Shown: piece after piece, positions 31,207 to 39,290 of the stretch
Layout of the letters: every line of letters starts with the position of its first letter
Numbering within the stretch: position 1 is the first letter of the stretch
Origin: Nocardia lijiangensis NBRC 108240
GTDB taxonomy: Bacteria; Actinomycetota; Actinomycetes; Mycobacteriales; Mycobacteriaceae
Reading direction: 5' to 3'
Assembly: GCF_001613045.1 (NCBI RefSeq)
Contig: NZ_BDBP01000015.1
Coordinates: 1-64,000 of the forward strand
DNA: 64,000 nucleotides
Position numbers and translations under genes: made by a program
The notes under the pieces: generated by a model
What the model saw: the letters and a program-made list of their open reading frames with translations, nothing else
What the model was told of the DNA's origin: nothing
Databases searched by the model: none

Positions 31207-31995
31207 TCAAGCCGTCCCTGCCCGCAAGGATCCGACGTCGACGGTCGGTCCGAGCGCCAGGCCGCCGGTGGCATCGATGTGCTGTCCGGTCACCCATCGG
31301 GCGTCGTGCGAGGCGAGGAAGGCTACGACGTCGGCGATGTCGTCTGGTTGGCCGACGCGGTGGAACGCCGACCAGGCGGCGGCCTGCGCGTACATCCGAT
31401 CATCGGCCAACCAGGCGGCGATGTCGGTTTCGACGATGCCTGGCTCGACGGAATTGACTGTGATTCCACGGTTTCCGAGTTCGAGCGCGAGCGTGCGGCT
31501 CAGGCCGTTGACGGCGGCCTTGGTCATGGAGTAGGCGATCGTCAGCGGTGTGGCCACCCGCGCGGCAGCCGACGAGATGTTGATGATCCGTCCGCCGTCG
31601 CGAAGTCGGCGCAGTCCGTGCTGGATGACGAAGAACGGTGCTTTGGCGTTGACCGCGAAGACGGCGTCGAAATCCTTCTCGCTGACGCCTTCGATGGTGC
31701 TGTAAACGACTGTTCCGGCGTTGTTGACGATGATGTCGACCGCGTCGAGTCCGGTGGCGTCGAAGGCATCCCAGAGCGCCTCGGCGTCACCGGGAACGCC
31801 GAGTTCGACACCGAGCGGAAAGGCGGTGCCGCCCTCGGCCTCGATAGTCGCGACAGTCCGGAGGGCGGCGGCTTCGTTGGTTCCGTAGTGAACAGCGACC
31901 GTGGCGCCGTCACGGGCGAGTCGTTGTGCGACGGCCTTGCCGATGCCTCGGCTGGCGCCGGTTACGAGTGCGATCTTGGTGTCCAGAGGTTTCAT
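31207..31995 (-). CDS. Short-chain dehydrogenase/reductase
   Basis: 262-residue classical SDR. Cofactor motif TGASRGIGKA near residue 12, NNAG motif, catalytic Ser in NISSAAARV and the YSMTKAAVNG Tyr/Lys pair; the C-terminus carries GQHIDATGG. Likely NADP-dependent ketone/alcohol reductase of unknown substrate. Start MKPLDTK at 31995 with TGGGAAACG upstream. Divergent from the TetR gene with a perfect 12-bp-arm palindrome between, so substrate-induced expression is likely. Confidence 0.88.
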   Translation of the reverse strand: MKPLDTKIALVTGASRGIGKAVAQRLARDGATVAVHYGTNEAAALRTVATIEAEGGTAFPLGVELGVPGDAEALWDAFDATGLDAVDIIVNNAGTVVYSTIEGVSEKDFDAVFAVNAKAPFFVIQHGLRRLRDGGRIINISSAAARVATPLTIAYSMTKAAVNGLSRTLALELGNRGITVNSVEPGIVETDIAAWLADDRMYAQAAAWSAFHRVGQPDDIADVVAFLASHDARWVTGQHIDATGGLALGPTVDVGSLRAGTA

Positions 31996-32023
31996 CGTTT
32001 CCCACCCAATCTTCTGTATCGGA

Positions 32024-32058
32024 CATTCCAGAAGTGACGCTACGCGACTTCTGGAATG
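32024..32058. promoter_or_regulatory. TetR operator between SDR and regulator
   Basis: CATTCCAGAAGT (32024-32035) and ACTTCTGGAATG (32047-32058) are exact inverted repeats separated by 11 bases, in an AT-rich divergent promoter region. The arm spacing suits a TetR dimer pair. Distance is 28 bp to the SDR start and 19 bp to the TetR start. Confidence 0.85.
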
Positions 32059-32077
32059 CTTGCTATATAATTGGGTG

Positions 32078-32695
32078 ATGGCTTCGAAGCGCACCGGGAG
32101 ACCACGTGAGTTCGATCGCGACCTCGCTCTGCTGCGCGCGATGGAGTTGTTCTGGGAACACGGCTACGAACCGACCACCCTCGCCGATCTGACCGACGCC
32201 ATGGGCATCAGCGCGGCGAGTCTGTACGCGGCCTTCGGTAGCAAGCAGCAACTCTTCGACGAAGCGGTGCGTTTCTATTCGCGGGAGCATCGCGGATTCC
32301 TGGCGCAAGCCCTGCGTGAGGAGCCGACCTTGCGCGCCGGGATCGCCCGCATGCTGCGTGAAGCCGCCGACGCGTACACCGTCCCGGGTTCTCCGGCGGG
32401 TTGTCTGATCATCAGCGGTGCGGTCAATTGCGGTTCGGTGACGGTTCTCAACGGGCTCCGCGAGCAACGCGCCACCAGCCTGGAAGCACTACGGGCGAGA
32501 ATCGAATCCGGTATCGCGCGTGGCGAACTCGCCGAGGACGCGGACGCGCGAGTGCTGGCCGAGATGATCGGCGTGGCGCTCCAAGGCATGGCCCAACAGG
32601 CTCGTGACGGTACCGATCGAGAAAGTCTGCAGACCATCGCCGATCTGATCGTGAACGCTTTGCCGTGGCGGGACGGAGCCGGGCACGACGCATGA
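32078..32695 (+). CDS. TetR-family regulator
   Basis: 205-residue TetR regulator. The HTH spans about 15-60 (ALLRAMELFWEHGYEPTTLADL then SAASLYAAFGSKQQLF), and the C-terminal domain belongs to the TetR_C_16-like type with YTVPGSPAGCLIISGA. Proteins of this kind next to an SDR usually sense aldehydes or small organics. Start ATG at 32078 (a GTG directly before it is possible). Controls the divergent SDR and probably itself through the site at 32024-32058. Confidence 0.9.
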   Translation: MASKRTGRPREFDRDLALLRAMELFWEHGYEPTTLADLTDAMGISAASLYAAFGSKQQLFDEAVRFYSREHRGFLAQALREEPTLRAGIARMLREAADAYTVPGSPAGCLIISGAVNCGSVTVLNGLREQRATSLEALRARIESGIARGELAEDADARVLAEMIGVALQGMAQQARDGTDRESLQTIADLIVNALPWRDGAGHDA

Positions 32696-32828
32696 TCGTC
32701 GATTCCCGGCGCCATGGTTCTCCTGGCAACCCAGCCGTCTCACAGCGGTCTGCGCAGAAGGTTTGGACATTTCGGATGCCGTGGACGATGATCTGACGTC
32801 GATAGTCTTTTGATGGGGAGGAATTCCA

Positions 32829-33272
32829 ATGTCGTTGTCGCGCAGTCTTTTCGTGGGCGCGATCGCCGCGGGCGCGGTGGTCGCCTGCGCAGGCCCCGCG
32901 CTCGCCGAGCAGGCCGAGCCGTGGGAAACCCGGCTCGGCGATCTCTACGGCGCCATGGCCATCTCGCGCAGCACCGGTGCGGTCGCCTACGCGGTGAACT
33001 ACAACAGCCTCGGGGCGGCCGACGCCGGCGCGATCGACGAGTGCGGCGCGCGCGACTGCCAGGTCGTCGTCCACTTCCGCAACGCCTGCGGCGCGGTGGC
33101 GCAGGGCGCCGACGGACGCTACGGCTGGGCGTGGGACGCCAGCAAGGGCGCGGCCGAGCGCGCCGCGATCCAGGTGCTCGGCCTCAGCGCGCCGCCGTTC
33201 CCCGACCTGGGCAGCGCCTCGCCGCGCCCGGCCAGCACGGTGCTCTCGGCCTGCACGTCCAACGCGGGCTGA
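32829..33272 (+). CDS. Secreted DUF4189 protein, copy 3
   Basis: 147-residue secreted protein. Signal peptide to about residue 26 (GPALA/EQAEPW), followed by a DUF4189 domain with LYGAMAISRSTGAVAYAVN and four cysteines (ECGARDCQV, NACGAV, SACTSN), plus QGADGRYGWAWD. The C-terminal half is strikingly similar to copy 2. A GGGGAGG box precedes the ATG. It stands after the inserted TetR/SDR pair, whose presence splits a DUF4189 tandem array. Confidence 0.86.
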   Translation: MSLSRSLFVGAIAAGAVVACAGPALAEQAEPWETRLGDLYGAMAISRSTGAVAYAVNYNSLGAADAGAIDECGARDCQVVVHFRNACGAVAQGADGRYGWAWDASKGAAERAAIQVLGLSAPPFPDLGSASPRPASTVLSACTSNAG

Positions 33273-33351
33273 GGCCCGTCGTTGCACTTTGTGGCGAGAA
33301 TCTTCGGGATGTCGGTTGCCGACTCGTGATCTTGTTGACGATCATGGTGCT

Positions 33352-33858
33352 GTGCAGTTATCCGACGGTGTGATCGCGCTGCGACCGATCGCGGTCGCTG
33401 ATGCGCAGGCGCATCTGGCCGGTGCGGACCCCGAGCGGGTGCGCGGGCTCGACGGCGGTCTCGGTTCGCTGGAGAGTGTGACCGCCCACTTCGAGCAGTA
33501 CGTGGCGAGCTGGGCGGCGCAGGGATCCGCGCGGATGTTCGCGGTCACCGTGGACGATGGCGAGACCCTCGTCGGCACACTGGAAATTCAGACCGACCGG
33601 TTCTATTTGGCCGCGGGTCAAGCCGACATGATCTTCGAGCTCCACCCGGCCAAGCGCGGCCAGGGCCTGGCCACCAGGGCGGTCATCCTGGGTTGCCGGT
33701 ATCTGGCCCGCACGGGTCTGGCCGAGGAGGTGGTGCTGCGGATCGACCCCGCGAGCGCCGCCGCGGTGGGCGTGGCCCGCCGGGCCGGGTTCCACTACAT
33801 GCGCAGCAGCGATGATCCCGCGGAGGGCCCGCTCGACTGGTACGTCCAGGCCCTCTGA
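33352..33858 (+). CDS. GNAT-family N-acetyltransferase
   Basis: 168-residue acetyltransferase. The acetyl-CoA loop is in HPAKRGQGLATRAVILG (R-G-x-G-x-A pattern), the preceding beta-strand is ADMIFEL, and the C-terminal strand has VARRAGFHYM, as in RimJ/RimL-like enzymes. Substrate unknown. GTG at 33352 is chosen since the upstream stretch is not conserved-looking; a TTG at 33289 is possible. Convergent with metI, 5 bp apart. Confidence 0.82.
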   Translation: MQLSDGVIALRPIAVADAQAHLAGADPERVRGLDGGLGSLESVTAHFEQYVASWAAQGSARMFAVTVDDGETLVGTLEIQTDRFYLAAGQADMIFELHPAKRGQGLATRAVILGCRYLARTGLAEEVVLRIDPASAAAVGVARRAGFHYMRSSDDPAEGPLDWYVQAL

Positions 33859-33863
33859 GCGGA

Positions 33864-34526
33864 CTACCTGCGCAGCACCCTGCGCGCCAGCCAGTTGCCG
33901 AGGAACTGGATGCCCTGCACGCCCGCGATGATGATCAGCGTCGCGACCAGCGTGACCTGCCAGTCGAAGCGCTGGTACCCGTACACCAGCGCGAAATCGC
34001 CGAGCCCGCCGCCGCCCACGATGCCCGCCATCGCAGACATGTCGACGATCGCGATCACCACGAAGGTGTAGCCGAGGATCAGCGGACCCAGCGCTTCCGG
34101 GATGAGCAGCGTCAGAATGATCCGCAACGGTCCCGCGCCGACCGCCCGCGCCGCCTCGATCACGCCGGGATCGACGGTGACCAGGTTCTGCTCCACGATG
34201 CGGGCGATGCCGAACGAGGCCGCCACGATCATCACGAAGGCGGCCGCCTCGGTGCCGATCGTGGTGCCGACCACCTCCAGCGTCACCGGCCCCAGCGCCG
34301 CGAGCAGGATGATGAACGGGATCGGCCGCACCACGTTCACCAGTACGTTGAGCAGCACGTTGACCGGTGCATTGGCCAGCAGACCGCCCTTGCGTGTGGT
34401 GTACAGAGCGGCGCCGAGGAACAGTCCGATCAGCCCGCCCACCACGAACGTGAGCAGCACCAGGTAGACGGTGGTGCCGATCGCCTCGGTCAGCACCGGC
34501 CGCAGTTTCTCCCAATCCGTGTGCAC
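33864..34526 (-). CDS. metI: Methionine ABC transporter permease
   Basis: 220-residue permease of the MetI type with five membrane segments and the EAA loop EAARAVGAGPLRIILTLLIPEA (about 125-146), which docks MetN. The GGGGLGDFALVYGYQRFDW block near the C-terminus is diagnostic of MetI. Imports D/L-methionine with MetN and MetQ. Starts 7 bp after metN. Confidence 0.93.
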   Translation of the reverse strand: MHTDWEKLRPVLTEAIGTTVYLVLLTFVVGGLIGLFLGAALYTTRKGGLLANAPVNVLLNVLVNVVRPIPFIILLAALGPVTLEVVGTTIGTEAAAFVMIVAASFGIARIVEQNLVTVDPGVIEAARAVGAGPLRIILTLLIPEALGPLILGYTFVVIAIVDMSAMAGIVGGGGLGDFALVYGYQRFDWQVTLVATLIIIAGVQGIQFLGNWLARRVLRR

Positions 34527-34533
34527 AGCCGGT

Positions 34534-35529
34534 TCACCGCCGTTCTAGTTCGTCGATCACCTTCGCCACCGCGTCGTCCGGCCCGTGCAGGGCCAGCGTG
34601 ACGCTGCCGAAGGTCTTGTCCTGCAGGGTGCTCACCCCGCCGTACACCACCTCGAACCGCACGTCGGCGTGCGCCGCGAGCGCCAGCGCTGTGCCGAGCC
34701 CGCGCTCGTCGTCGACGTCGACGGTGACCAGGGTGCCGCCGTGACGTTCGCGCAGCCGGTCCAGTTCGCCGGAATCGGGCCGGTTGTGCAGCACGGTGCC
34801 GACGAAGGACTTGGTCGGGGTCGCTCGTGGTGTCGCGAAAACCTCGAAGGTCTCGGCCAATTCGACGACCCGGCCCTCGGCGAGCACCGCGACCCGGTCG
34901 GCCACCGCCCGGATGACATCCATCTCGTGGGTGATCACCACGATGGTGACGCCGAGTTCGCGATTGATCTTCTTCAGCAGCCGCAGCACCTCGCCGGTGG
35001 TCTCCGGATCCAGCGCCGAGGTGGCTTCGTCGGCCAGCAGCAGCGCGGGCGAGGTGGCGAGCGCCCGCGCGATGCCGACCCGCTGTTTCTGCCCGCCCGA
35101 GAGCTGATCCGGGTAGCTGCGCGCCTTCTCCGACAGGCCGACGAATTCGAGCAGCTCGGCCACCCGCGCCTTGCGTTCGGCGCGCGGCCTGCCCGCGATC
35201 TTCAACGGGTACTCGACATTGCCCGCGACGGTCCGCGACCGGAACAGGTTGAACTGCTGGAACACCATGCCGATATCGCGGCGGATATGCCGGACCCGGG
35301 ACTCCGGCACGCCGGTGATCGGCGAACCGGAGACCAGGACGGTGCCGCTCGTCGGCTTCTCCAGCGCGTTGATCAGGCGCACCAGCGTGCTCTTGCCCGC
35401 GCCGGAATAGCCGATCACGCCGAAGATCTCGCCGCGCTCGATGCGCAGATCGATGCCGTCGAGCGCGACATGGCGATCGGCGCCCTTGCCGAAAACCTTG
35501 GTGACCCCGCGGAATTCGACTGCGCTCAC
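34534..35529 (-). CDS. metN: Methionine ABC transporter ATP-binding protein
   Basis: 331-residue ATPase. Walker A GYSGAGKST, signature LSGGQKQR, Walker B ALLLADEATSALD and switch His in VITHEMD. The C-terminal part (about 250-331) is the NIL domain that binds methionine and inhibits transport. The GTG start at 35529 overlaps the metQ stop (GTGA). Confidence 0.93.
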   Translation of the reverse strand: MSAVEFRGVTKVFGKGADRHVALDGIDLRIERGEIFGVIGYSGAGKSTLVRLINALEKPTSGTVLVSGSPITGVPESRVRHIRRDIGMVFQQFNLFRSRTVAGNVEYPLKIAGRPRAERKARVAELLEFVGLSEKARSYPDQLSGGQKQRVGIARALATSPALLLADEATSALDPETTGEVLRLLKKINRELGVTIVVITHEMDVIRAVADRVAVLAEGRVVELAETFEVFATPRATPTKSFVGTVLHNRPDSGELDRLRERHGGTLVTVDVDDERGLGTALALAAHADVRFEVVYGGVSTLQDKTFGSVTLALHGPDDAVAKVIDELERR

Positions 35530-36398
35530 TTGCCGTCGCGGATGGTCTGCTGCACCCGCTGCAGGATCTGCTCCAACTCCGGCGCGGGGCGGGTCACCGC
35601 GACCGCGGTGTTCTTGGTCGACTCCGCGTGCGCCGCCTGCACTTCCGGGTCCTTCCAGACGTCGACCACCTGCTTGTAGAGCGGATTGTCCTTGTCCTCG
35701 GCCCTGGTGACGATCACGTTGATGTACGGCTCGGCGGCCGGGTTCTTCGGATCGTCCTTGTACAGCGCCGAATTCGGGTCGATGCCGGAGCGCTCCAGGA
35801 AGGTGTTGTTGATGATCGAGCCGTCCGTCGAGGCCAGCGACAGCGCCGTCTGCGCCGCGTCGACCGGCGTCACGGTGACCTTCGAGGCCGCCTTGTCGAT
35901 GTCGGCGGGGGAGGGCTGGCGGCTGTCGCCGGACAGTTTCAGCAGTCCGGCGGCCTGCAGCACGAACAGCGCCCGCGCCTGGTTGGTCGGGTCGTTCGGA
36001 ATGGCGATCTGGCCGCCCTGCGGGATGTCGGCCAGTGACCGGTGCTTCTTCGAGTACAGCCCGAGCGGCACGATGTAGGTGGATCCGATCGGGGTCAGCG
36101 TGTCCTTGTTGGACACGTTGTACTGGCCGAGGAACTGCAGGTGCTGGAACAGGTTGACGTCGATCTGCCGCTGCGCGAGCGCGAGATTCGGCTGCTGGTA
36201 GTCGGAGAAGTTGGTGATCCGCAGGGTGATGCCCCGGTCCTTCGCCTTGCGCTCGAAGACGTCCCAGACCTGGTCCCGGTCGGTGGTGCCGATGCGCACC
36301 ACCTTGCCGGAGGACGTCTCGTCGGTGCCGCACGCCGTCAGGGTGAGGGCCGCGGTTGCTACCAGGACCGGGATCGCCAGTACCCGATGGAATTTCAC
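35526..36398 (-). CDS. metQ: Methionine-binding lipoprotein
   Basis: 290-residue MetQ/NlpA substrate-binding lipoprotein. Signal with lipobox LTAC, Cys23 lipidated. Mature part starts VRIGTTDRDQVWDVFERKAKDRG, with the FQHLQFLGQYN and AIPNDPTNQARALFVLQ blocks typical of the family. GTG at 36398 is preceded by GGGAGCACGA; the upstream extension lacks a signal. First gene of metQ-metN-metI. No SAM riboswitch is recognisable in the leader. Confidence 0.93.
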   Translation of the reverse strand: MKFHRVLAIPVLVATAALTLTACGTDETSSGKVVRIGTTDRDQVWDVFERKAKDRGITLRITNFSDYQQPNLALAQRQIDVNLFQHLQFLGQYNVSNKDTLTPIGSTYIVPLGLYSKKHRSLADIPQGGQIAIPNDPTNQARALFVLQAAGLLKLSGDSRQPSPADIDKAASKVTVTPVDAAQTALSLASTDGSIINNTFLERSGIDPNSALYKDDPKNPAAEPYINVIVTRAEDKDNPLYKQVVDVWKDPEVQAAHAESTKNTAVAVTRPAPELEQILQRVQQTIRDGK

Positions 36399-36539
36399 TC
36401 GTGCTCCCGAATGCTCGTCGCGAGGGGCGGGACCACGCGTTCGCGCCGCCCCGCCTTTTTCTGAACCCGGCAATCCAAGCGGTGCGCCGGGAGCGGCGAC
36501 AAGGATTTCGATAGTGGTGAGCGGAACCCTCGCGGATAG

Positions 36540-36555
36540 TTGGACGGTCGTCTAA
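36540..36555. promoter_or_regulatory. Candidate operator upstream of metQ
   Basis: TTGGACGGTCGTCTAA is a near-palindrome (TTrGACG/CGTCyAA) about 142 bp upstream of the metQ start. The TAGAC-type half-sites resemble TetR operators. No adjacent regulator gene of that type is present, so the protein that binds it is unknown. Confidence 0.4.
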
Positions 36556-36630
36556 ATTGCCTGCCATGCGCATCCTGCGCCTGTGCTGAGCGTCGTCCTG
36601 CGCGCACCGGCCGCGGGTGCGGCGTTCGTG

Positions 36631-36665
36631 CGGTGCGGACCACCGTGAGGGGGTGGTCCGCACCG
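36631..36665. other. Long perfect stem-loop in divergent intergenic region
   Basis: The 456-bp gap between divergent metQ and the FHA gene contains no supported gene. It does hold a perfect 14-base stem: CGGTGCGGACCACC at 36631-36644 and its complement at 36652-36665, with loop GTGAGGG. A terminator is unexpected between divergent promoters, so it could end a small RNA or form part of a leader. A second, shorter GGGGCGG/CCGCCCC pairing lies near 36424-36453 in the metQ leader. Confidence 0.5.
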
Positions 36666-36854
36666 GCGTGAACGATCTGTCGCCGCGTCGAGGCGGCGGT
36701 ACACGACTGGCCGCGCCGGTACAACCGGCGTGCGCGCACCGGACGAACGAACAGCCGATTCGACACGCGTGCAATTAGCCGCGGAAGAGCGCATTCTGTG
36801 TTAAGGGTCGGGTGCTCGTAGTCATGACGTACCTCGGAACGGGAACTACGCATC

Positions 36855-37559
36855 ATGTCCACGCCACACGGACAACAGGCGCTGCGTAACGGATCGTATT
36901 CGGCAGCGGACGAGCGTTCGTGGCAACAGCCGGACGGTTGTGCCACTCTGAGCCACCGGGGCCGCCACGGGGGCTGGCGCGAGATTCCACTCGATCACGG
37001 CATGACCCGTATGACGATCGGGCGGTCCGACGCCGCCGACATCACCGTGACCGCCGATGCGACCGTTTCGCGGCTGCACGCCATCATCGAGCGAGTGGGC
37101 GGTTGCTGGGTCGTCCTCGACAACGGGTTGTCGACGAACGGGACTTTCGTCAACGGCGAGCGTATCGGCGGATTTCGGAAGCTCGAGTCCGGCGATTCGG
37201 TCCGCCTCGGGAAATCGGTGTTCGTCTTCAACGACGGCCACCCGTCCGACGACGAGAAAACGGCCGTCCAAGTCAGGCTGCCGACCCGGAATTCGCTGAC
37301 CGACGCCCAGTATCTGATTCTCGAGGCGCTGTGTCGCCCTTACGACTCGCAGACCACGTTCACCTACCCCGCGTCGAACTGGCAGGTTGCCCATGATCTG
37401 TGCCTGAGCGTCGCCACGGTCAAAACCCACATGCGAGCATTGTTCAAGATATTCGACGTCGGAGCCCTGCCGCCGAATCAGAAACGCGTATTCCTGGTCG
37501 AACGTGCCATCGAGAGCGGCGTGATCGCCTTTCACGATCGGCAGGACTCCGGCAGGTAA
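36855..37559 (+). CDS. FHA-domain protein with C-terminal winged-helix-like region
   Basis: 234-residue cytosolic protein. The FHA phosphothreonine-binding domain spans about 45-125: MTIGRSD (53-59), VSRLHA (71-76) and LSTNGTFVNG (92-101) carry the Gly-Arg, Ser-Arg-x-His and Asn signatures. Residues 145-215 contain LTDAQYLILEAL and LSVATVKTHMRALFKIFDV, which resembles a DNA-binding winged helix or LuxR-like HTH. This points to a transcription factor read out by Ser/Thr kinase signalling. The architecture is also reported in Streptomyces and Nocardia regulators. No kinase is adjacent. Confidence 0.8.
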   Translation: MSTPHGQQALRNGSYSAADERSWQQPDGCATLSHRGRHGGWREIPLDHGMTRMTIGRSDAADITVTADATVSRLHAIIERVGGCWVVLDNGLSTNGTFVNGERIGGFRKLESGDSVRLGKSVFVFNDGHPSDDEKTAVQVRLPTRNSLTDAQYLILEALCRPYDSQTTFTYPASNWQVAHDLCLSVATVKTHMRALFKIFDVGALPPNQKRVFLVERAIESGVIAFHDRQDSGR

Positions 37560-37629
37560 TTTCGGTGATGCCCGTTCGCGGCCTCGGCGCCGCGGTGCGG
37601 AGCGGCGACTCCTTTCGGGCGGTGGCAGG

Positions 37630-38292
37630 TCAGATCGGGTGGAAGCCCGCGCCGACGCCACCGCGCGCGTCGATGTCATCGATGATGGCGGCCATGTTCC
37701 CGCCCAGCTGCGGTCCGAGGCACGGCACGTACAGGTAGCCGTTGACCATGCCGACCAGCGTTGTCCCGACCACGACCGGCCCGCCGGAGTCACCGGGAAG
37801 GACACAGATCTGTGTCCAGGCCCAGTTGTTGGTCTCGAACACATCGCCGTAGGCCAGTCCGCAGGTCTGGCCCGTGGTGTAGCCCTGCTTGCAGGCGATG
37901 TCGGGGAACTGGACCGGACCGCCCAGCGCGGTGATCGTCGTGTTGCCCACGTGGTTCACGGGGACGACGCCGCCCGGATCGAACTCGATGACGGCGTAGT
38001 CCATGTCCGCGTTCGTGTAGGCGAATGTGCCGACGACGCCGGCGTCACGGTTGGCCTCGGCGGTGACCGAGGTACCCGCCGCACTGCAGTGACCTGCGGT
38101 CAGACCGACCAGCCGACTCGCGGCATCGTGCCCGATCGTGGTGAGCGTGCAGACGCCCTGGTCGCCGACGACGATGCCGGAGCCGCCGCCGAGCACCGCC
38201 GGGTCCGCGGCGTGCGCGAGGCCTGCTTGCGCCCCGGCCGGCAGCACGCCTGCCGCGAGTGCGACGGTGGCCACTGCGAGTTTCCTGAACAT
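37630..38292 (-). CDS. Secreted S1-family serine protease
   Basis: 220-residue chymotrypsin-fold protease. Signal peptide to about residue 28. The catalytic triad is readable as His68 in LTAGHCS, Asp98 in DMDYAVIEF and Ser169 in GDSGGPVV. Cysteines at 48, 69, 134, 144, 163 and 191 could form three disulfides. Similar to mycobacterial/nocardial S1 proteins and streptogrisin-like enzymes, but without a long propeptide. Start ATG 38292 after a weak ribosome site. Confidence 0.85.
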   Translation of the reverse strand: MFRKLAVATVALAAGVLPAGAQAGLAHAADPAVLGGGSGIVVGDQGVCTLTTIGHDAASRLVGLTAGHCSAAGTSVTAEANRDAGVVGTFAYTNADMDYAVIEFDPGGVVPVNHVGNTTITALGGPVQFPDIACKQGYTTGQTCGLAYGDVFETNNWAWTQICVLPGDSGGPVVVGTTLVGMVNGYLYVPCLGPQLGGNMAAIIDDIDARGGVGAGFHPI

Positions 38293-38372
38293 GTCGAGCA
38301 CTTCTACTACAAGCCAGCACACCACAGGTGAGTGACGCGCAGCGTTTTCGGCATTGTCACATTGCTGCTAGG

Positions 38373-38618
38373 TCATGCGAAGCAAATGCCCGTGCCGAAC
38401 GGGAAGATCGGCGGGACGAAGCAGATCCACGACAGGAATGGGTTCCACCACAAAAGGGCCTGCTCGACCTGCGCGGGAACTTGGTCGGAGGCGGGCGCCA
38501 CCTGAACGGGCACAGGAGGTTCGACGGCCGGGGCCGAGGTAGCAACGCCTGAGCCGAGGGCGATCACAGGTGCGATCGCTACCGCTGCGACGGCTGCGCG
38601 CATTGTGGTTGATTTCAT
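38373..38618 (-). CDS. Small secreted peptide, aromatic/Cys C-terminus
   Basis: 81-residue protein with a signal peptide (about 1-30, ending VATSA/PAVEP) and a short mature part: a Pro/Val/Gln spacer, then WWNPFLSWICFVPPIFPFGTGICFA, here described rather than quoted as a motif: two cysteines, many Trp/Phe/Pro. GAAGGAAAG precedes the ATG at 38618. Such hydrophobic two-Cys tails occur in small envelope peptides. No homologue is recognised. It sits 81 bp from the protease start, same strand. Confidence 0.6.
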   Translation of the reverse strand: MKSTTMRAAVAAVAIAPVIALGSGVATSAPAVEPPVPVQVAPASDQVPAQVEQALLWWNPFLSWICFVPPIFPFGTGICFA

Positions 38619-38767
38619 GATCTTTCCTTCAACTGAGCGCTTTCGGGACACCCCGAAAGGTGTCCCGGAATGACACCACCAACTCTCCTCGGACAGTGCG
38701 CGGAAGATCATCCTCCCGCGGGTTGGAAATGCTCAGACCTCGGGTGGGATCGGCGCCGCGTCGTCTC

Positions 38768-39205
38768 TCACGCGACCGGGGTGCTGCACCCACACCCGAC
38801 GGTGCACGTGAATCCACCGGCCGCCCCGCCCTTCCAGCAGATGCACTTCTTGTCCATCTTCAGCGTCCCTGGCGCGCACGCCGCCTGTGCCTTGCAATCG
38901 TCTCTGGCGGCCTTGCACGCCTCGGCGATGGTGGCGCCGTCCGCTTGACCTTGGCTCAACTCGACCGGTTCCGGACCGGGCAACACGGGCTCGTCGCCCA
39001 CGGCGATGCGCATCGTGCCGTCTCCGACTCCGCCGTGAGCGAGCTGGAAAGCGGTGATCGCTGCGAGCGTGAGCGGGCCTGCCACACCGTCGAGCGCCAG
39101 TGGCGGCAGGCCGATCAGCGCGATACTGCGGTTGATCAATTTCTGGACATCCCGCACGTCCTCCGGCAGGTTCTGGCCGCCCTCGCCAACGGACCGAATA
39201 GCCAT
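38768..39205 (-). CDS. Cys-rich protein with peptidoglycan-binding-like domain
   Basis: 145-residue protein without signal peptide. Residues about 10-58 (NLPEDVRDVQKLINRS, LALDGVAGPLTLAAITAFQ) have the three-helix peptidoglycan-binding (PG_binding_1-like) pattern with the DG-x-x-G-P-x-T loop. Residues 97-140 hold eight cysteines (97, 104, 110, 121, 123, 134, 138, 140), suggesting a disulfide-rich or metal-binding module. GGGAGG lies 7 bases before the ATG at 39205. Export by a non-Sec route is possible. An exact 18-bp palindrome lies 86 bp upstream. Confidence 0.6.
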   Translation of the reverse strand: MAIRSVGEGGQNLPEDVRDVQKLINRSIALIGLPPLALDGVAGPLTLAAITAFQLAHGGVGDGTMRIAVGDEPVLPGPEPVELSQGQADGATIAEACKAARDDCKAQAACAPGTLKMDKKCICWKGGAAGGFTCTVGCGCSTPVA

Positions 39206-39290
39206 CACCGCACCTCCCTCTGTATTTCGGAAGCGGTGCCCAATCGGCCGACCGCAATCACGACGTTATCCATGCGACGGATATCGAACA

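Noticed and set aside
36399..36850. SAM riboswitch in the metQ leader
   Set aside because: I could not match the SAM-I or SAM-IV core or its pseudoknot. Only a palindrome and GC hairpins are present, so it is described as leader structure.
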